From positions 89,337,221 to 89,401,220 of the forward strand of contig CM043956.1 of assembly GCA_014529385.2 (NCBI GenBank): 64,000 nucleotides of DNA, given 5' to 3'. Shown here one piece after another: positions 23,442 to 34,480 of the stretch. Below the pieces are notes generated by a model. The model was not told the origin of the DNA and searched no databases. It saw only the letters and a list, made by a program, of their open reading frames with translations. This DNA comes from Adiantum capillus-veneris. Taxonomy: Eukaryota > Streptophyta > Polypodiopsida > Polypodiales > Pteridaceae. Both the position numbers and the translations under genes were made by a program. Every line of letters starts with the position of its first letter. The first letter of the stretch is position 1.

Positions 23442-25017
23442 TCACCCTACCAAAATCACCTAAATATTGTGTCTATTCTTACCTTTTCACTGTACATAGG
23501 CGTGTGTGAGTTAGGGAATTTTTCCCATATCTCCTTAAAACCCTCAGCTAGCTAGTAATTTGGGCTAGTTGAGCAAAAGAAAATTAAATAAATTCAAAAA
23601 ATAAAATATATTATGGCCCATTTGTGTGTAAATATTGCATTGTATATAGAGCCTAAATATAAGGATTTTCATAATTATTTTGGTATTTATTTAAATATTT
23701 CTACATAGTTGTGCGTTATTTGCCTACGTATGCTATGTACACTGACTAACCATTACCACAATTTTCTTACCATTTTGCATACTCGTTATTCCATATAAAA
23801 ATATCTTCACACAAGCTTCTCTTATTTTTGGTGTGAATCCACTCCAAGGGAAAACTTCAAAAATACCTTTCACCATCAATCATTGCCTTTTACTAACTTC
23901 CTATTTCCTAGAGGTATTTTTTCTTATCTCTTGCAAATAAATATACTTCAATAAAAATTAAAAAGGGTCCTTTCATTTGATTCCTTATATTTTCATATAT
24001 CTCTTTTTTTTATTTTATATTTATATATAGCTGACACTATTTTAGATCCTATAAATTGTTTATACCCATCTTATCCATGTATTATATTTTGCACACTCCA
24101 TAACCATGCATATTTTCAAACCCCTAAAAATCAATTAGTTCATGCTCTAATGCAAGGAGAGGCTCACCTTTGGAGCCATATGCAAATTCAACAAAAGGGG
24201 GGGCCACTGAAGATTTTTTGTGAATAAAAACATGTATTTTGATGGGACTTTTTATATCTATCTCCACTCCAAATTTGAAGCGGTGGTCAAAAGAGAAAAT
24301 GTGGAATAAAACCTTAATAAGCACCTCAAAACTTTTGGTGATTTTTGTAGTAACCACCACTGAGCTAGAATTTTTTGAGTGGACCCCAATCTGCCCACTT
24401 TTCTCACAAGTAGCCCATAGTCTTCTCTCAGCTTTTTCCACACTTCTACACACACACACACACACACACACTCATTCCTCTCAATTTCTCACTCAAACTT
24501 GCACCTTTCATGATTTCTCTCACCTTGCTCCCCATTAACCTCCCCTCTTACTCCCATAGCTCTCATATGAGCTCTCCATGTACGGACACCATCTCTACGC
24601 CTCTCTCTATTACTTCCAAACTACAATTCCATCTTACCCCTTCTCTATATACATAGACTTCAGCATGTAAACCATGGTTAACCTCTGCAAATTAAGATAT
24701 CTCATCAACCAAATTTTCATTTTCATCGTGATAATCAACCTTGGTGGCAGTGGCGTAAAGAAGAGAAGATGAAGAAGAAGATCGATAGTCATTTTGAGAA
24801 CCTGCACAAGTAAGTCAAAAACTTCTTCAAGCTTCATCATCACAAGGATTTCCTCACTTCATTCAACCATCTTACTTCAGTTATCCACCTCATTCTACCC
24901 ATTGTAAATATATCATTAACTTTATAATGATTACTAACACTAACCACTAGCATACTAACACAAAATAGCCATTGACCTAACTATAAAAGACACTTCACCT
25001 CAAGACATGTGCACAGT

Positions 25018-25054
<37 letters not shown>

Positions 25055-25178
25055 TCTTTAAAAATATACTTTCACCTTTTCTACCATCAATAATGATCTC
25101 TTTTGAGCCAACATCCATGACTCAAGCAGACAAAGAAGGCCCGCAATGTTTTGATATTTAAAAAAAATCATAATCCTG
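23442..25178. other. Stretch without recognisable genes
   Basis: AT-rich. A (CA)n tract lies at 24448-24471 and a (TC)n tract at 25021-25052. Reading frames over the CA tract are low-complexity artefacts. Confidence 0.6.
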
Positions 25179-26090
25179 ATTTGTTAGCTTGTAATTTAGG
25201 ATTTCCAATAATCTTAATGAAGAGTCTCAACCTATAAAAAGGCCCCTCTCCTTCTTGTAAAACAACCTCCAATATCTCACATAGCACCCCAACACTCTTT
25301 GGGTGAGGAGAGACTTAGGTGTAGCAACCACTTTGTGAGTTTCACTTTTGGTGTAAGAGAAGCTTTCAAGATACACAGTGCAAGTGAGAGAGCGTGAGTT
25401 CAAAATATGAAAATCACTATTATATATGTTCCTCCATCATCAATTAGTTGAAGTTTTCTGCATCAAAGTTGTGATTCGACGTTCAAATCTTCGTCCTTCC
25501 ACTTGTGCGGTACGGTTTAGTGAATTCAAGGTGACATGTGTATTTTGAGTTTCTATCGTTTGATCTTGTTTTAGAAAGTGTTTTAGTGTTTTTTTCATTG
25601 CCAATTTTGTGTCCATTGTAAGAGGGTATTCTAGTGAGAGGTCCCCCACACCCTAAGACAGTGTGAGTGTGTTGGCAATGTTTAGCATTCACTAAGCATT
25701 GAGTTAGTTTTGTACAAGATCTATGATAGCATCATAACAAACCATCTCCATTTGCAAGTCACAAATAAGGTATTACGCAATATCCATTCCTCTCTCTCTT
25801 ACCTTTTCTCTAGCTCTCTCTGGTCCATTTTGTGTGTGTCTTGGTGTGAGGTTGCTTGTGTGTGTTTTGTGGTGCATCTTCTTGGTTGTGACAAAATCTC
25901 TCTTGCATCCTAGTTCACATACCATAACTAGGTGGTCCCCTATCTTGTTTGGGTTTGGCTGTGGGTTTGTTGTTGTGTTGAGCTTGCGGTTGCCCCAGCC
26001 CCAATTGAGCAGCACAGAGCCTTGAGTTGTGTTTACAAGTCACCTCTCTTTTTGCCCGCCCCGGTCCGCCGCCTCACTACAAACATGCAT
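25179..26090 (+). repeat. LTR-like promoter region, possible solo LTR or gene promoter
   Basis: A good TATA box, CCTATAAAAAGGCCCC (about 25229-25244), lies 50 bp after TGTTAGCTTGTAATTTAGG. GT-rich, CT-rich transcribed-leader-like sequence with no coding frame follows. This arrangement resembles the U3/R of a plant LTR, but I could not find a matching second LTR, a polypurine tract or a target duplication. A host promoter remains possible. Confidence 0.3.
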
Positions 26091-26780
26091 ACTCTATCGC
26101 CTTGATTAAAATCCAAAACTGCAAGAAGGTTTCAATAAATATTTGTTAAGAAAACCATCACAAAGTCATTTCATTGTGAGTATATATGTAGGTGTTTCAT
26201 TATGATTATATACACAGAGGGTACTATATGTGGTTGTTTCATGATGGGTATATAGCATCCTATGGCCCTAAGTCTATAGGATGTTGTATGGGGTGCTATG
26301 GTTTATCAAGCGGGGGGCAAGTGGCCAAAAGCGAGTAAGAGATAAAAAATCAAGAACCATAGCATCGTAGGGTCCAAATACACATTGAGTTTGCAGATAA
26401 GTGATTTTAGTTTTCTACTCTTTAAAACAATAGGAGTGAATTCTCTGCTCAAAGAAAGACAACATTAAAGTTATTATATTAGGATAGCATTTTTATATGG
26501 ACTAAACTTTATGTTATTAATTTGGTTCGTGGACCCTCCACCAAGCTACCAATATGTTTACTGAAACTTTTAAGTAGTGTGGTCTCATTACAAATTAGGT
26601 GGGCCAAAAAAAATATAGATGCTAGTTTGTACAATGCAACAAGGGAACATGATGCCAACAAGAAGTGGGAAAGAAAAGTGAAAATCCAAATTAAGTTTTC
26701 CAGTACCCCTTTCTTCTTCATGGGAATCTTTGAGGCTGGCCAAGTTTGGGATGAAAAGCAAAAGCAAAAGGTGACGCAAG

Positions 26781-26835
<55 letters not shown>

Positions 26836-27899
26836 TGTGTGTGTGTGTGTTGAGAGATAGTAGTGCTCTGCGTCTCTATCAATAAAAGGTTACAGGATAT
26901 GGGCACATAGTCTCTCTCTCTCTCTCTCTCTCTACTTGTGTGTTTTGCGAGGTAGTAGAACTTTGCATATTTGTCACCAAAAGGTTGGACCATATGGGTA
27001 GATAGGAACTCTAGTGTGGAAAATGGCGGTGGTGCATTCCCAATGATGGGTATGGGACAAGATCGAGAAGCCCACCTGGTTGATGCAGGGCAAAAGTTGT
27101 GGGTGATGTTCTTGCATTTGACCAAGGAACAAGATCAACAGGGCAATCTAGTTGATGCAGATAAAGAGAATGTAAGTACAAAATGAGTGGGCGAGAAGAA
27201 AGGGGAGGCTCTCCACCCTCATGTCCTACGTCTCTCCTATTAGCACTCCACATGTCTCTCTATGTTTTCCTTGCTTCATTGCATGTTGAACAGCATGCAC
27301 GCATGTGCCTCATTTGGGTGTCCTACTTGGTATACAACAAAGAATGGACGTTGGGGGAGGATGCTAGCAATGCACATGAGGAACGCAGGGAGGGGAGGGT
27401 GAAGGGGGCCAGAACGCAAGAGGGAGTGAGCATTTTATTTTGGGAATTTGAAGAAGATTTTTCTAATAGATGTGGAATAGAGCAAGTAGTAGTATCAATA
27501 TAAGATGCCATTTTATGCTTATTGATATTTGACCCTCACCTCTCATTTCCTCTACTAAATCCATTTTTTTAATTGAAGTCCCTTATCCATTTTTTAAGCT
27601 TAGAATAGGTTGATTTTTAATCGCCGTGCACTTTTGATAAGCATTCCTAAATGCTATTGTATCATTGTTGCTGACAATATCATACAATCACCACTTTGAT
27701 GTGCCATTTTTACAAGCGTTTGAAATGATAACTGATAACACGATTAGATCTATAGGATATGAAGAGATAAAATGGATTCAAAAGAATGAGAAAGTACCTT
27801 AAGGTTCCCTTTTTTGGGAAGCATTTTCCAACGTTGATAACGTTAAGCACTAAGTGAGAAGATAAATGGATTTAAAAAATGAGGAGCTCTAGGTTTCAC
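26091..27899. other. Non-coding stretch with compound microsatellites
   Basis: Apart from the microsatellites at 26784-26933, I find only short frames (for example 26971-27186 and 27183-27503) without motifs. The region 27600-27860 contains short imperfect palindromes that resemble the core of the satellite at 29.2-29.8 kb. Confidence 0.5.
26784..26933. repeat. Compound (TC)n(GT)n microsatellite, partly duplicated with its flank
   Basis: About 24 TC units (26784-26831) run into GT units (26834-26850). Roughly 75 bp later a second TC tract appears (26911-26933), followed by ACTTGTGTGTTTTG and a diverged copy of the same flank (GTAGTAG...TTTGCAT against GTAGTGCTCTGCGT). This is a local tandem duplication of about 100 bp. 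Confidence 0.8.
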
Positions 27900-28951
27900 T
27901 CTATGTTCATCAACTCTCCATAGGCTGCATGAGCTTGGGGGCCTTGCGAGCAGTTGTTGCAGGGGATGGGACTAGTGGGAGATGCTATCGGATGCCAAGC
28001 CTGGGGGCATTGTTGCATGTGGGGGGAGGATCTACACTGCATGGGTGGGGGATCTCCTCACGTGGGACGAGCCTGGCCACTCTATGTCTCCTAGTGTATG
28101 CAATCTGCTCGGCAAAATTATTTTTGGTTTTGGGGTTTGGCAGGAACCCCTCCCTCAGTTAGGGGAGAATCCAACTCGCCTTTCCTGGTTAATGTACTTG
28201 TCGTGCAATGGTTTGATAGGAGTTGAGGTATTGAAATCTCTATTGTCTGGTGGTTTCAATTTGGTGTGTGGTTTGGAGCTTGGCCCCCTTGTTGCATTGG
28301 CCTACATGTCATTGGTTGGGCTCCGGCTGGGGCCTTCAGATGGTGTTCTAGATCTTTCCATCAAAGACACCTTCAAGTATGGAGGTTTTTGGTTCTCAGC
28401 TCGCATGTTGGGGAATTGTTACTTTTGTTGGTGTTTCTTGGTGCTCTTGTTGGCTTGTAGTGGTCGGGGTCTAGCCGATGGAGCCCTAGTCTGGTCTGTT
28501 TCGATGGCTGTCATGTTTGATGTGGTGAATTTTGAAGGTCATTGGGATACATTTCTGATTCTTGGCTCTAGACTCTTGAGACATGGTGTGCTCTGGTGAT
28601 AGAAGAGCTCCTTTTGTGGTACCTCTTGAGTCCCAGTTGGGTGATGGGGGCTATTGGCCTCGTCCCCTTCTCAGCATGTAGTTTTTTGTTTGTTTTTGTA
28701 TTGAGGGTGGCACCCTCTTCAACCATGTACTTGGATATTTTTTCGGTTGACGGGGTGGTTCCACTTATTTAGACGATGTACTTAGTCTATGATGTGGTGT
28801 GGTGTGGTCGTCTCATGTTGTCGTCTGAAATGATTATTTGGGTACCCTGGCTTGATTGTGAGGAAGGTTTTTATGCTATAATTTTTTTGGTGATTATTAA
28901 TATAACATCACTCATATATTGTGAGTTTTGCAAAAAAAAAAAGTCTTTAAC
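27900..28951 (+). other. GC-richer segment ending in poly(A), possible LINE or processed-transcript 3' end
   Basis: G+T-rich compared with its surroundings. It contains a 205-codon open frame (27982-28599) whose product is hydrophobic and resembles no family I know. Downstream are GAGGGTGGCACCCTCTTC-like 3'-UTR sequence, AT-rich DNA, and an 11-base A run (28931-28941). This order is typical of a 5'-truncated LINE. No endonuclease or reverse-transcriptase motif or clear target duplication was found, so the assignment is weak. Confidence 0.3.
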
Positions 28952-29007
28952 CCCTTCACCATTAATTGTTTTAATCATCTTGGAGGCCATTGGAGACAAT
29001 AGTGTAA

Positions 29008-29036
29008 AGCGCGCGCGCCCCCCCCCCGCGCGACAC
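29008..29036. repeat. (GC)n / poly(C) patch
   Basis: GCGCGCGCGC runs into nine C residues, then GCGCG, within otherwise AT-rich DNA. It could adopt Z-DNA or i-motif structure, or be an assembly difficulty. Confidence 0.8.
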
Positions 29037-29218
29037 ACAAAAACAAAAAAATCCCAAAAAAAATCACAATAGGTATATGTATGGGATAATAAAGCTTAGA
29101 ACATAGAAAGTAAGTTGTTTAAAAAATTGGGAGACTTGATTACACCATAGCCACTTCAAAAACGTAGGTTGGGTGAGAATATGATTTTTTTCAAAAATTG
29201 AGTGACTACTCTAACCCT

Positions 29219-29755
29219 TACCATGGCTTGTTGGGAAGCGTTAGGAAACACTTGTGTAGAGTGCTTGGTGAGAAGAGAGGGCAAGCTCTTTTGTTTTCAA
29301 TAATTGAGTGAGTAACAATCCTCTGACCATGATCTATTGTGAAGCATTTGGAAACGCTACTCCAAAGGGCTCGGTGAGAAGAGTAGGCTTCGTCAATGCA
29401 TATTGAATTTCTCACCATGGTCTTTTACAAAGCGTTTGGAAATGCTACTCCAAAGGGTTCAGTGAGAAAAGTAGGCTTGGTGAGCACCAACACATATTGA
29501 TTTTCTCACCATGGTCTTTTACAAAGCATTTGGAAATGCTGCTCCAGAGGGCTTGGTGAGAAGAGTAAGCTTGGTGAGTACCAGGCGCAAATTGATTTGT
29601 TCACCATGGCCTTTTGCAAAATGTTTGGAAACATTACTCTAGAGGCCTTTGTGAGAAGAGAGGGCTAAATGAGTACTAATTGTGTTGTGATCCTCTCACC
29701 ATGTTCTTTTGCAAAGCTTTTGGAAACGCTAGTGTATAGGGCTTGGTGAGAAGGC
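29219..29755. repeat. Six-copy tandem array, 95-bp core period
   Basis: The anchor word CACCAT starts near 29219, 29325, 29412, 29507, 29602 and 29697; the last four are spaced exactly 95 bp. Each unit contains CTCACCATGG-CTTTT-CAAAGC, then the palindrome AGCATTTGGAAATGCT or a close variant, then GGGCTTGGTGAG. The outer words CTCACC and GGTGAG are inverted, so each unit can fold into a nested hairpin. It is non-coding. Confidence 0.88.
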
Positions 29756-30550
29756 CACCTCCTTTTAGTCATTGCCAAGGTGTTTCCAAACTTGTCGTGG
29801 TAGAGCTCAACGGCCAAGGTGGTGGTCTTGTGATGAGAAGGGAAACATGGTTGCATATGTTGATGGGTTGTAGGTGATGTGGGAATCAAAGGTTAGGTCA
29901 AAGGAGAATAGACAACACCCTTTTAACGATGTTGTTCCACATGTAACAATTGGTGAGGACGATTGTAGTGGATTGAGACATAGATGACTACAACCCCTCC
30001 ATAGGTTGAGCTCATATGGAAACTTCTATGCATTGAACCAGTCAATCCACCTTGTATCCACTTTGAACAGTGCTAAGTGGAGGCCCTCATACCACGTGAC
30101 AGGTCATGTCATATAGTCCCACCAACGATGAGCACATCATTTAAAACACCTGTCGATCATTGCCACTAGCTACTAGTTGAAGGGTATGATGAAGGGGCCA
30201 GGTATATCTAGTCATGTTGTAGTTTATGCCATCTTGCATTGAGTATGTACTTCACATATCAGCCTAGTTGTACAAATTGAGTCATCACTAAACTTGTAAC
30301 TTGCATTTTGAAATGCTATTACAGCTAGGGGATGGCAAAGGAAACAATTCACAATTTTCTCCGTGTATGTCCATGAAGAAGTGACAATAAAAAATTTAAC
30401 ACCTAAGCACTAAACTTGGTATTTTCAACTTGTGCTATGAATGCTTTGTGACTATATCCAAGCTACATCCATTTGCATTCAGCCCTATTTTCTTCCTCTT
30501 GCTTCTCTTATTTAATTTTCATTAATTGATTTTTCTATAGTCTGTTGTAA
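29756..30550. other. Stretch without recognisable genes
   Basis: Mixed composition with short frames only. No termini or motifs seen. Confidence 0.55.
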
Positions 30551-30945
30551 TCAAGGACCTTGGCTATGGGTCAGACATAGGTTGTGATTGTTTACTACAA
30601 TAAATAGTAACTACTTGGATAATATTGAGTGACCAGATTAAAGTCACAAATGTGTCAATGTATACCTCCTCCCAATTGATTGTACAACTAGGCACTTGCA
30701 TTGTCATCAAATACGCATGACGAGGGTAATATTCAAGAGTTGGTTTAATCAAGGCCCTTGGCTATGGGTCAGACATAGGTTGTGATTGTTTACTACAATA
30801 AATAGTAACTACTTGGATAATATTGAGTGACCAGATTAAAGTCACAACTGTGTCAATGTATGCCTCCTCCCAATTGACCGTACAACTAGGCACTTGCATT
30901 GTCATCAAAGACGCATGACGAGGGTAATATTCAAGAGTTTCTTGC
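30551..30945. repeat. 198-bp tandem duplication
   Basis: Two adjacent copies (30551-30748 and 30749-30945) differ at about six positions by eye. Each includes CTTGGCTATGGGTCAGACAT and CGCATGACGAGGGTAATATT. Both carry the same short minus-strand frame, but codon-level conservation is not evident and I do not call a gene. Confidence 0.92.
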
Positions 30946-31178
30946 ATATTTGATAAGGCACTTGCCAAGGATAAATTGGATGTTTATTGGCTTCTTTACA
31001 TTAATTTACTACTTTCCCAATTGGTTCCATATTGTGGCCGTGCAACTTATTACATACCTACCATTAAGACTATCACGAATTGGTGTGAAAAATAAGGTCC
31101 ACCTCCAAGGATAGCCATGTTTTCAAGGAACCTCTCATATACCATGCTCTTAGTATAACCCTCTGCATGATTTCCATA

Positions 31179-31218
<40 letters not shown>

Positions 31219-34200
31219 CAACACTTTCTGAGTGTTTCCCTTTCCCCAACTCTTCTTACCTTGTGTTTTGCAACACCATCTACCTTGACAAAAAATAACT
31301 TCACTTTCAGGATTGGCTTTGAGAGTAAAAACAATAAACTATTTAGCACTTGAGAAGGTAGATTTTGACCCATTTGCTTTTGGAAATGCTATTCAATAGG
31401 GCTCATTGAAAATAATGAATCTTCTTTTTTGCAAATTCAGTAGGGCTCATTGAAAATAATGAATCTTCTTTTTTGCAATACCACCCAAAAGGAGAGGGTT
31501 TAAATATATTATAGCATAACTCAAAGAAATACAAAAACTCCATGCCCATATTTGAGCCATGGATTCTTCATCACACTTAATGAACATAACAGTGCATCTA
31601 GAATCCATATATGAATCTTATATAGTTAGTGAAATGAATGAATTTTATACACAAGATAACCTCATTCATGATTTCCATGCACTCATATCTTGCTTTGATT
31701 AATAAAAAATGAAGGGTCGATGAAGAAAAAGTGAGAATATTCAAGCATAAATTATCTTTTTAGAAAAGCTAAAGAGAAAGACTCCTTCAATGTATATAGT
31801 GTATAATTACAACTTCTTACAAAATTTCTTTTCTTCCTATTGACCTCCAAACTAACTGATTCAATTTGGTCTTGATGGAAAGTTAAGCTGAGACACTCTT
31901 TGTCTTAGAATTTTCATATGGCTACAATATTCACTAACCATTTTGAAGACAAGCCTATGAATGTTGAGCAATATCCACTCAAGGGCTATAATATACTATT
32001 ATGTAGATGTAGAACTTTTATATCTTTGCCCAGTTAGAAACAAATCTTTGTAAATACATTACTATGGATTTCAAGGAAAGTGATGTTAATGATCTATACA
32101 GTAAGGATGATGATCTCTTTTGCTAGTTCAAGTGTTGCATCACATTATGCAAAAATCACAATAATACTATAAAAAAAGGTTTGCATCACATTACACAAAA
32201 ACACAATAATACGAATATTGAAAAAGAGGATAAGGGTGTGACTAGCAAAAGCCTGGTTTATATGTGTGATGCTCCCTTTGTTGTAGAGAACTTCAAGCCT
32301 TCCCAAAACTCTCTCTCCCTCTCTCTCTCTCTCTCCAAAGAGCTTGTGGACGATTAATATTGGTATTGATAGCAATCCAAGTCACTTATCTACCAAGACA
32401 TTGCAATAGAAATAAGTTGTCCTTTTCTTTAAAATCATTCTTGCATAGGTATGCTTCATGCCTTCATACCTTTCTAAAACATACCTTCATGCCGAGCATG
32501 TCTCGTCCCGTTGCAAAAAATCCCTCATGGTAAATTCTCGTATGTTACCATGCAAGCCCCATCGTTTATGTAAAAGGATGTCGTTAAGGATTTTTGGTCA
32601 CAAATCAGCCTCCATGCAGGCTCATGATAAAGCTTTGAGATTGCAAGTCGGCCTCCATGCAGACCCATGATAGCTGTGGTATGGGTTTTTTTTTCAGTCT
32701 CGTCGGCTTGCCAAACCTAAAATTTTCTAAGAATTTTGTATTGTTCACCTTTGATTCAATGTGGAGTATGTGTTACTGCTTCCACAACATAGCTTGAATT
32801 TGATGCATTTGGGTGGGTACACCCCTTAACTCAAAATTTGATTGACCAAGGCTAATGGCCTTGGCCGGCCATTGTTTGAAAACAAAGCCAAAAATTGCCT
32901 ATGGCTTTGCAGGCAACACAAACGAGCTAGAGAGAGAGACTCCACGCGGTATGATGCTCTGCTAGCCATGGTGTAGTGTCATGAAGTTCTCCTCACAGCA
33001 TGGCGACCCCAACGAGGTCAATCTCCCCCGATTTGGCTGAATTTCGCTCTCCCCCCACCTAAGCGTTCCTACACACTCTCCTTCAACTTCTTGCTTATTC
33101 ATAGTGCACGTGGTTGTCCTCGAACCCCTTCTCCATGGATTGCTTGTACATGCAGTTCATGCAAGAGCTAAGAGACCACATCCATTCTTTCCCCAAAAAA
33201 CATGAGGCTCTAATACTAGTGAAAGGCCAAGGGGAGACTGAATATTGGATCCTCCTCCCAGCCAACCTTTTATAGGAGGGCCCATGGCCCTTTTCCCTAA
33301 ATTGATCCCCTGTCCACACCTTTAGTCTGGCCCTTGGCCTAGGTTTCTGACTCCCCTAGGTCAGGGACCATGCCCTCTAGCCCTTGGCATGACAGAGTCA
33401 TGGATGTTTGTGTGTGAGCGACAACTAGTAATATTGAAGTGCACTAGTGTCCATAGAATTTAGGGTTTCCTATTTAGGTTCTTGACTTTGGGAGTTAATA
33501 CAAATAGAATCTCAAACTTATGTCATTAGAATGGGTCAACAAATTACTTGACTTAGTGAAGTGGAAGATATTGACCAAGTTTCTTTACGCTACAACTTCC
33601 ATCAACTATATCCATAGGGGGGTGTGTACTGGCTAGCTATGTAGAATGCTAGCAGAAGAAGACACCTACTTAGACAAGTATACTAAGGACGACAGGGCTT
33701 TGTGCATGGACACATAAATTGAGACCTCAAAAGTATGGTAAATTCATCTTGTGAACCAAAACCTGAGCCCTATACAGCTATTCATCTAATTGCCCGTTGG
33801 AGACTAGTAGACGTAATCTACTACAAGACCGTTGAATATAACTATGATGGGGGTTAGGATTGCAAAAGACTCTCAATTCCAATAGAAAAACCATTATCTT
33901 TTAGTGCTTTCAAAAAGTACTTAGCACTTGGGAGCGGAGTTCCATTAGAGCTAGAGCACTTTATGATAAAGGATCATATGGACATCCTAGAGCGACAAAA
34001 GAAGGCATTAGCTTATTGGCTTCTTTAGAAGCAAAAAAGACCAAAGAGGATTCTTGGGGATCTATAAGCTAACATAGAGTGGCTCAAATAATACAAATAT
34101 TGGAACTTTAACCCCAACAATACTGAAAAGACTAAGTCTAGAGAATAACTAAATCAACCACAATTATGACAAAAGGCAAAAACTTGTTGTTGATATTGTT

Positions 34201-34480
34201 GTCGATTTTCGCATCCACCATGTGTGATATGAAGTCCAAGTGCAACAATTATTGTAAAGCAAGCTAACTTAAGATGAACAATTGGTAAATTGGCATACGT
34301 GAGTAAAATAAAACCTCATATGTGGCCTTTAGTAACACAATTACTTCAGCCCCTTGGGGAGACTAAAGAAGATAATATTAAGATTAAGCGAGAAATCTTA
34401 TCGGTGGTAAACTCCACATTAGAAGATCAGTCTTAACAAAGGCTACACAAGTGTGAGTGTTGTATGAGCAGAGTGGACTC
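30946..34480. other. Gene-poor stretch left of element 3
   Basis: Contains (TG)n at 31181-31215, a 44-bp duplication (31391-31478), CT-rich DNA at 32309-32335, and a short repeated motif GCCTCCATGCAG (near 32610 and 32652). A GC-richer patch at 32860-33370 has a 74-codon minus-strand frame without motifs. The 5' LTR of element 3 should lie in or near 33-34.4 kb, but I could not recognise it. Confidence 0.5.
31391..31478. repeat. 44-bp perfect-period duplication
   Basis: 31391-31434 and 31435-31478 differ at one base (ATTCAATAGGG against ATTCAGTAGGG). The preceding TTTTGGAAATGCT resembles the core of the 29.2-29.8 kb satellite. Confidence 0.92.

Noticed and set aside
26718-27125. Minus-strand frame of 135 codons over CT/GT repeats
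   Set aside because: Mostly microsatellite translation with no recognisable domain.
27982-28599. Membrane-protein gene
   Set aside because: Hydrophobic composition follows the G+T-rich DNA; no conserved motif, and the region looks like a retroposed 3' end.
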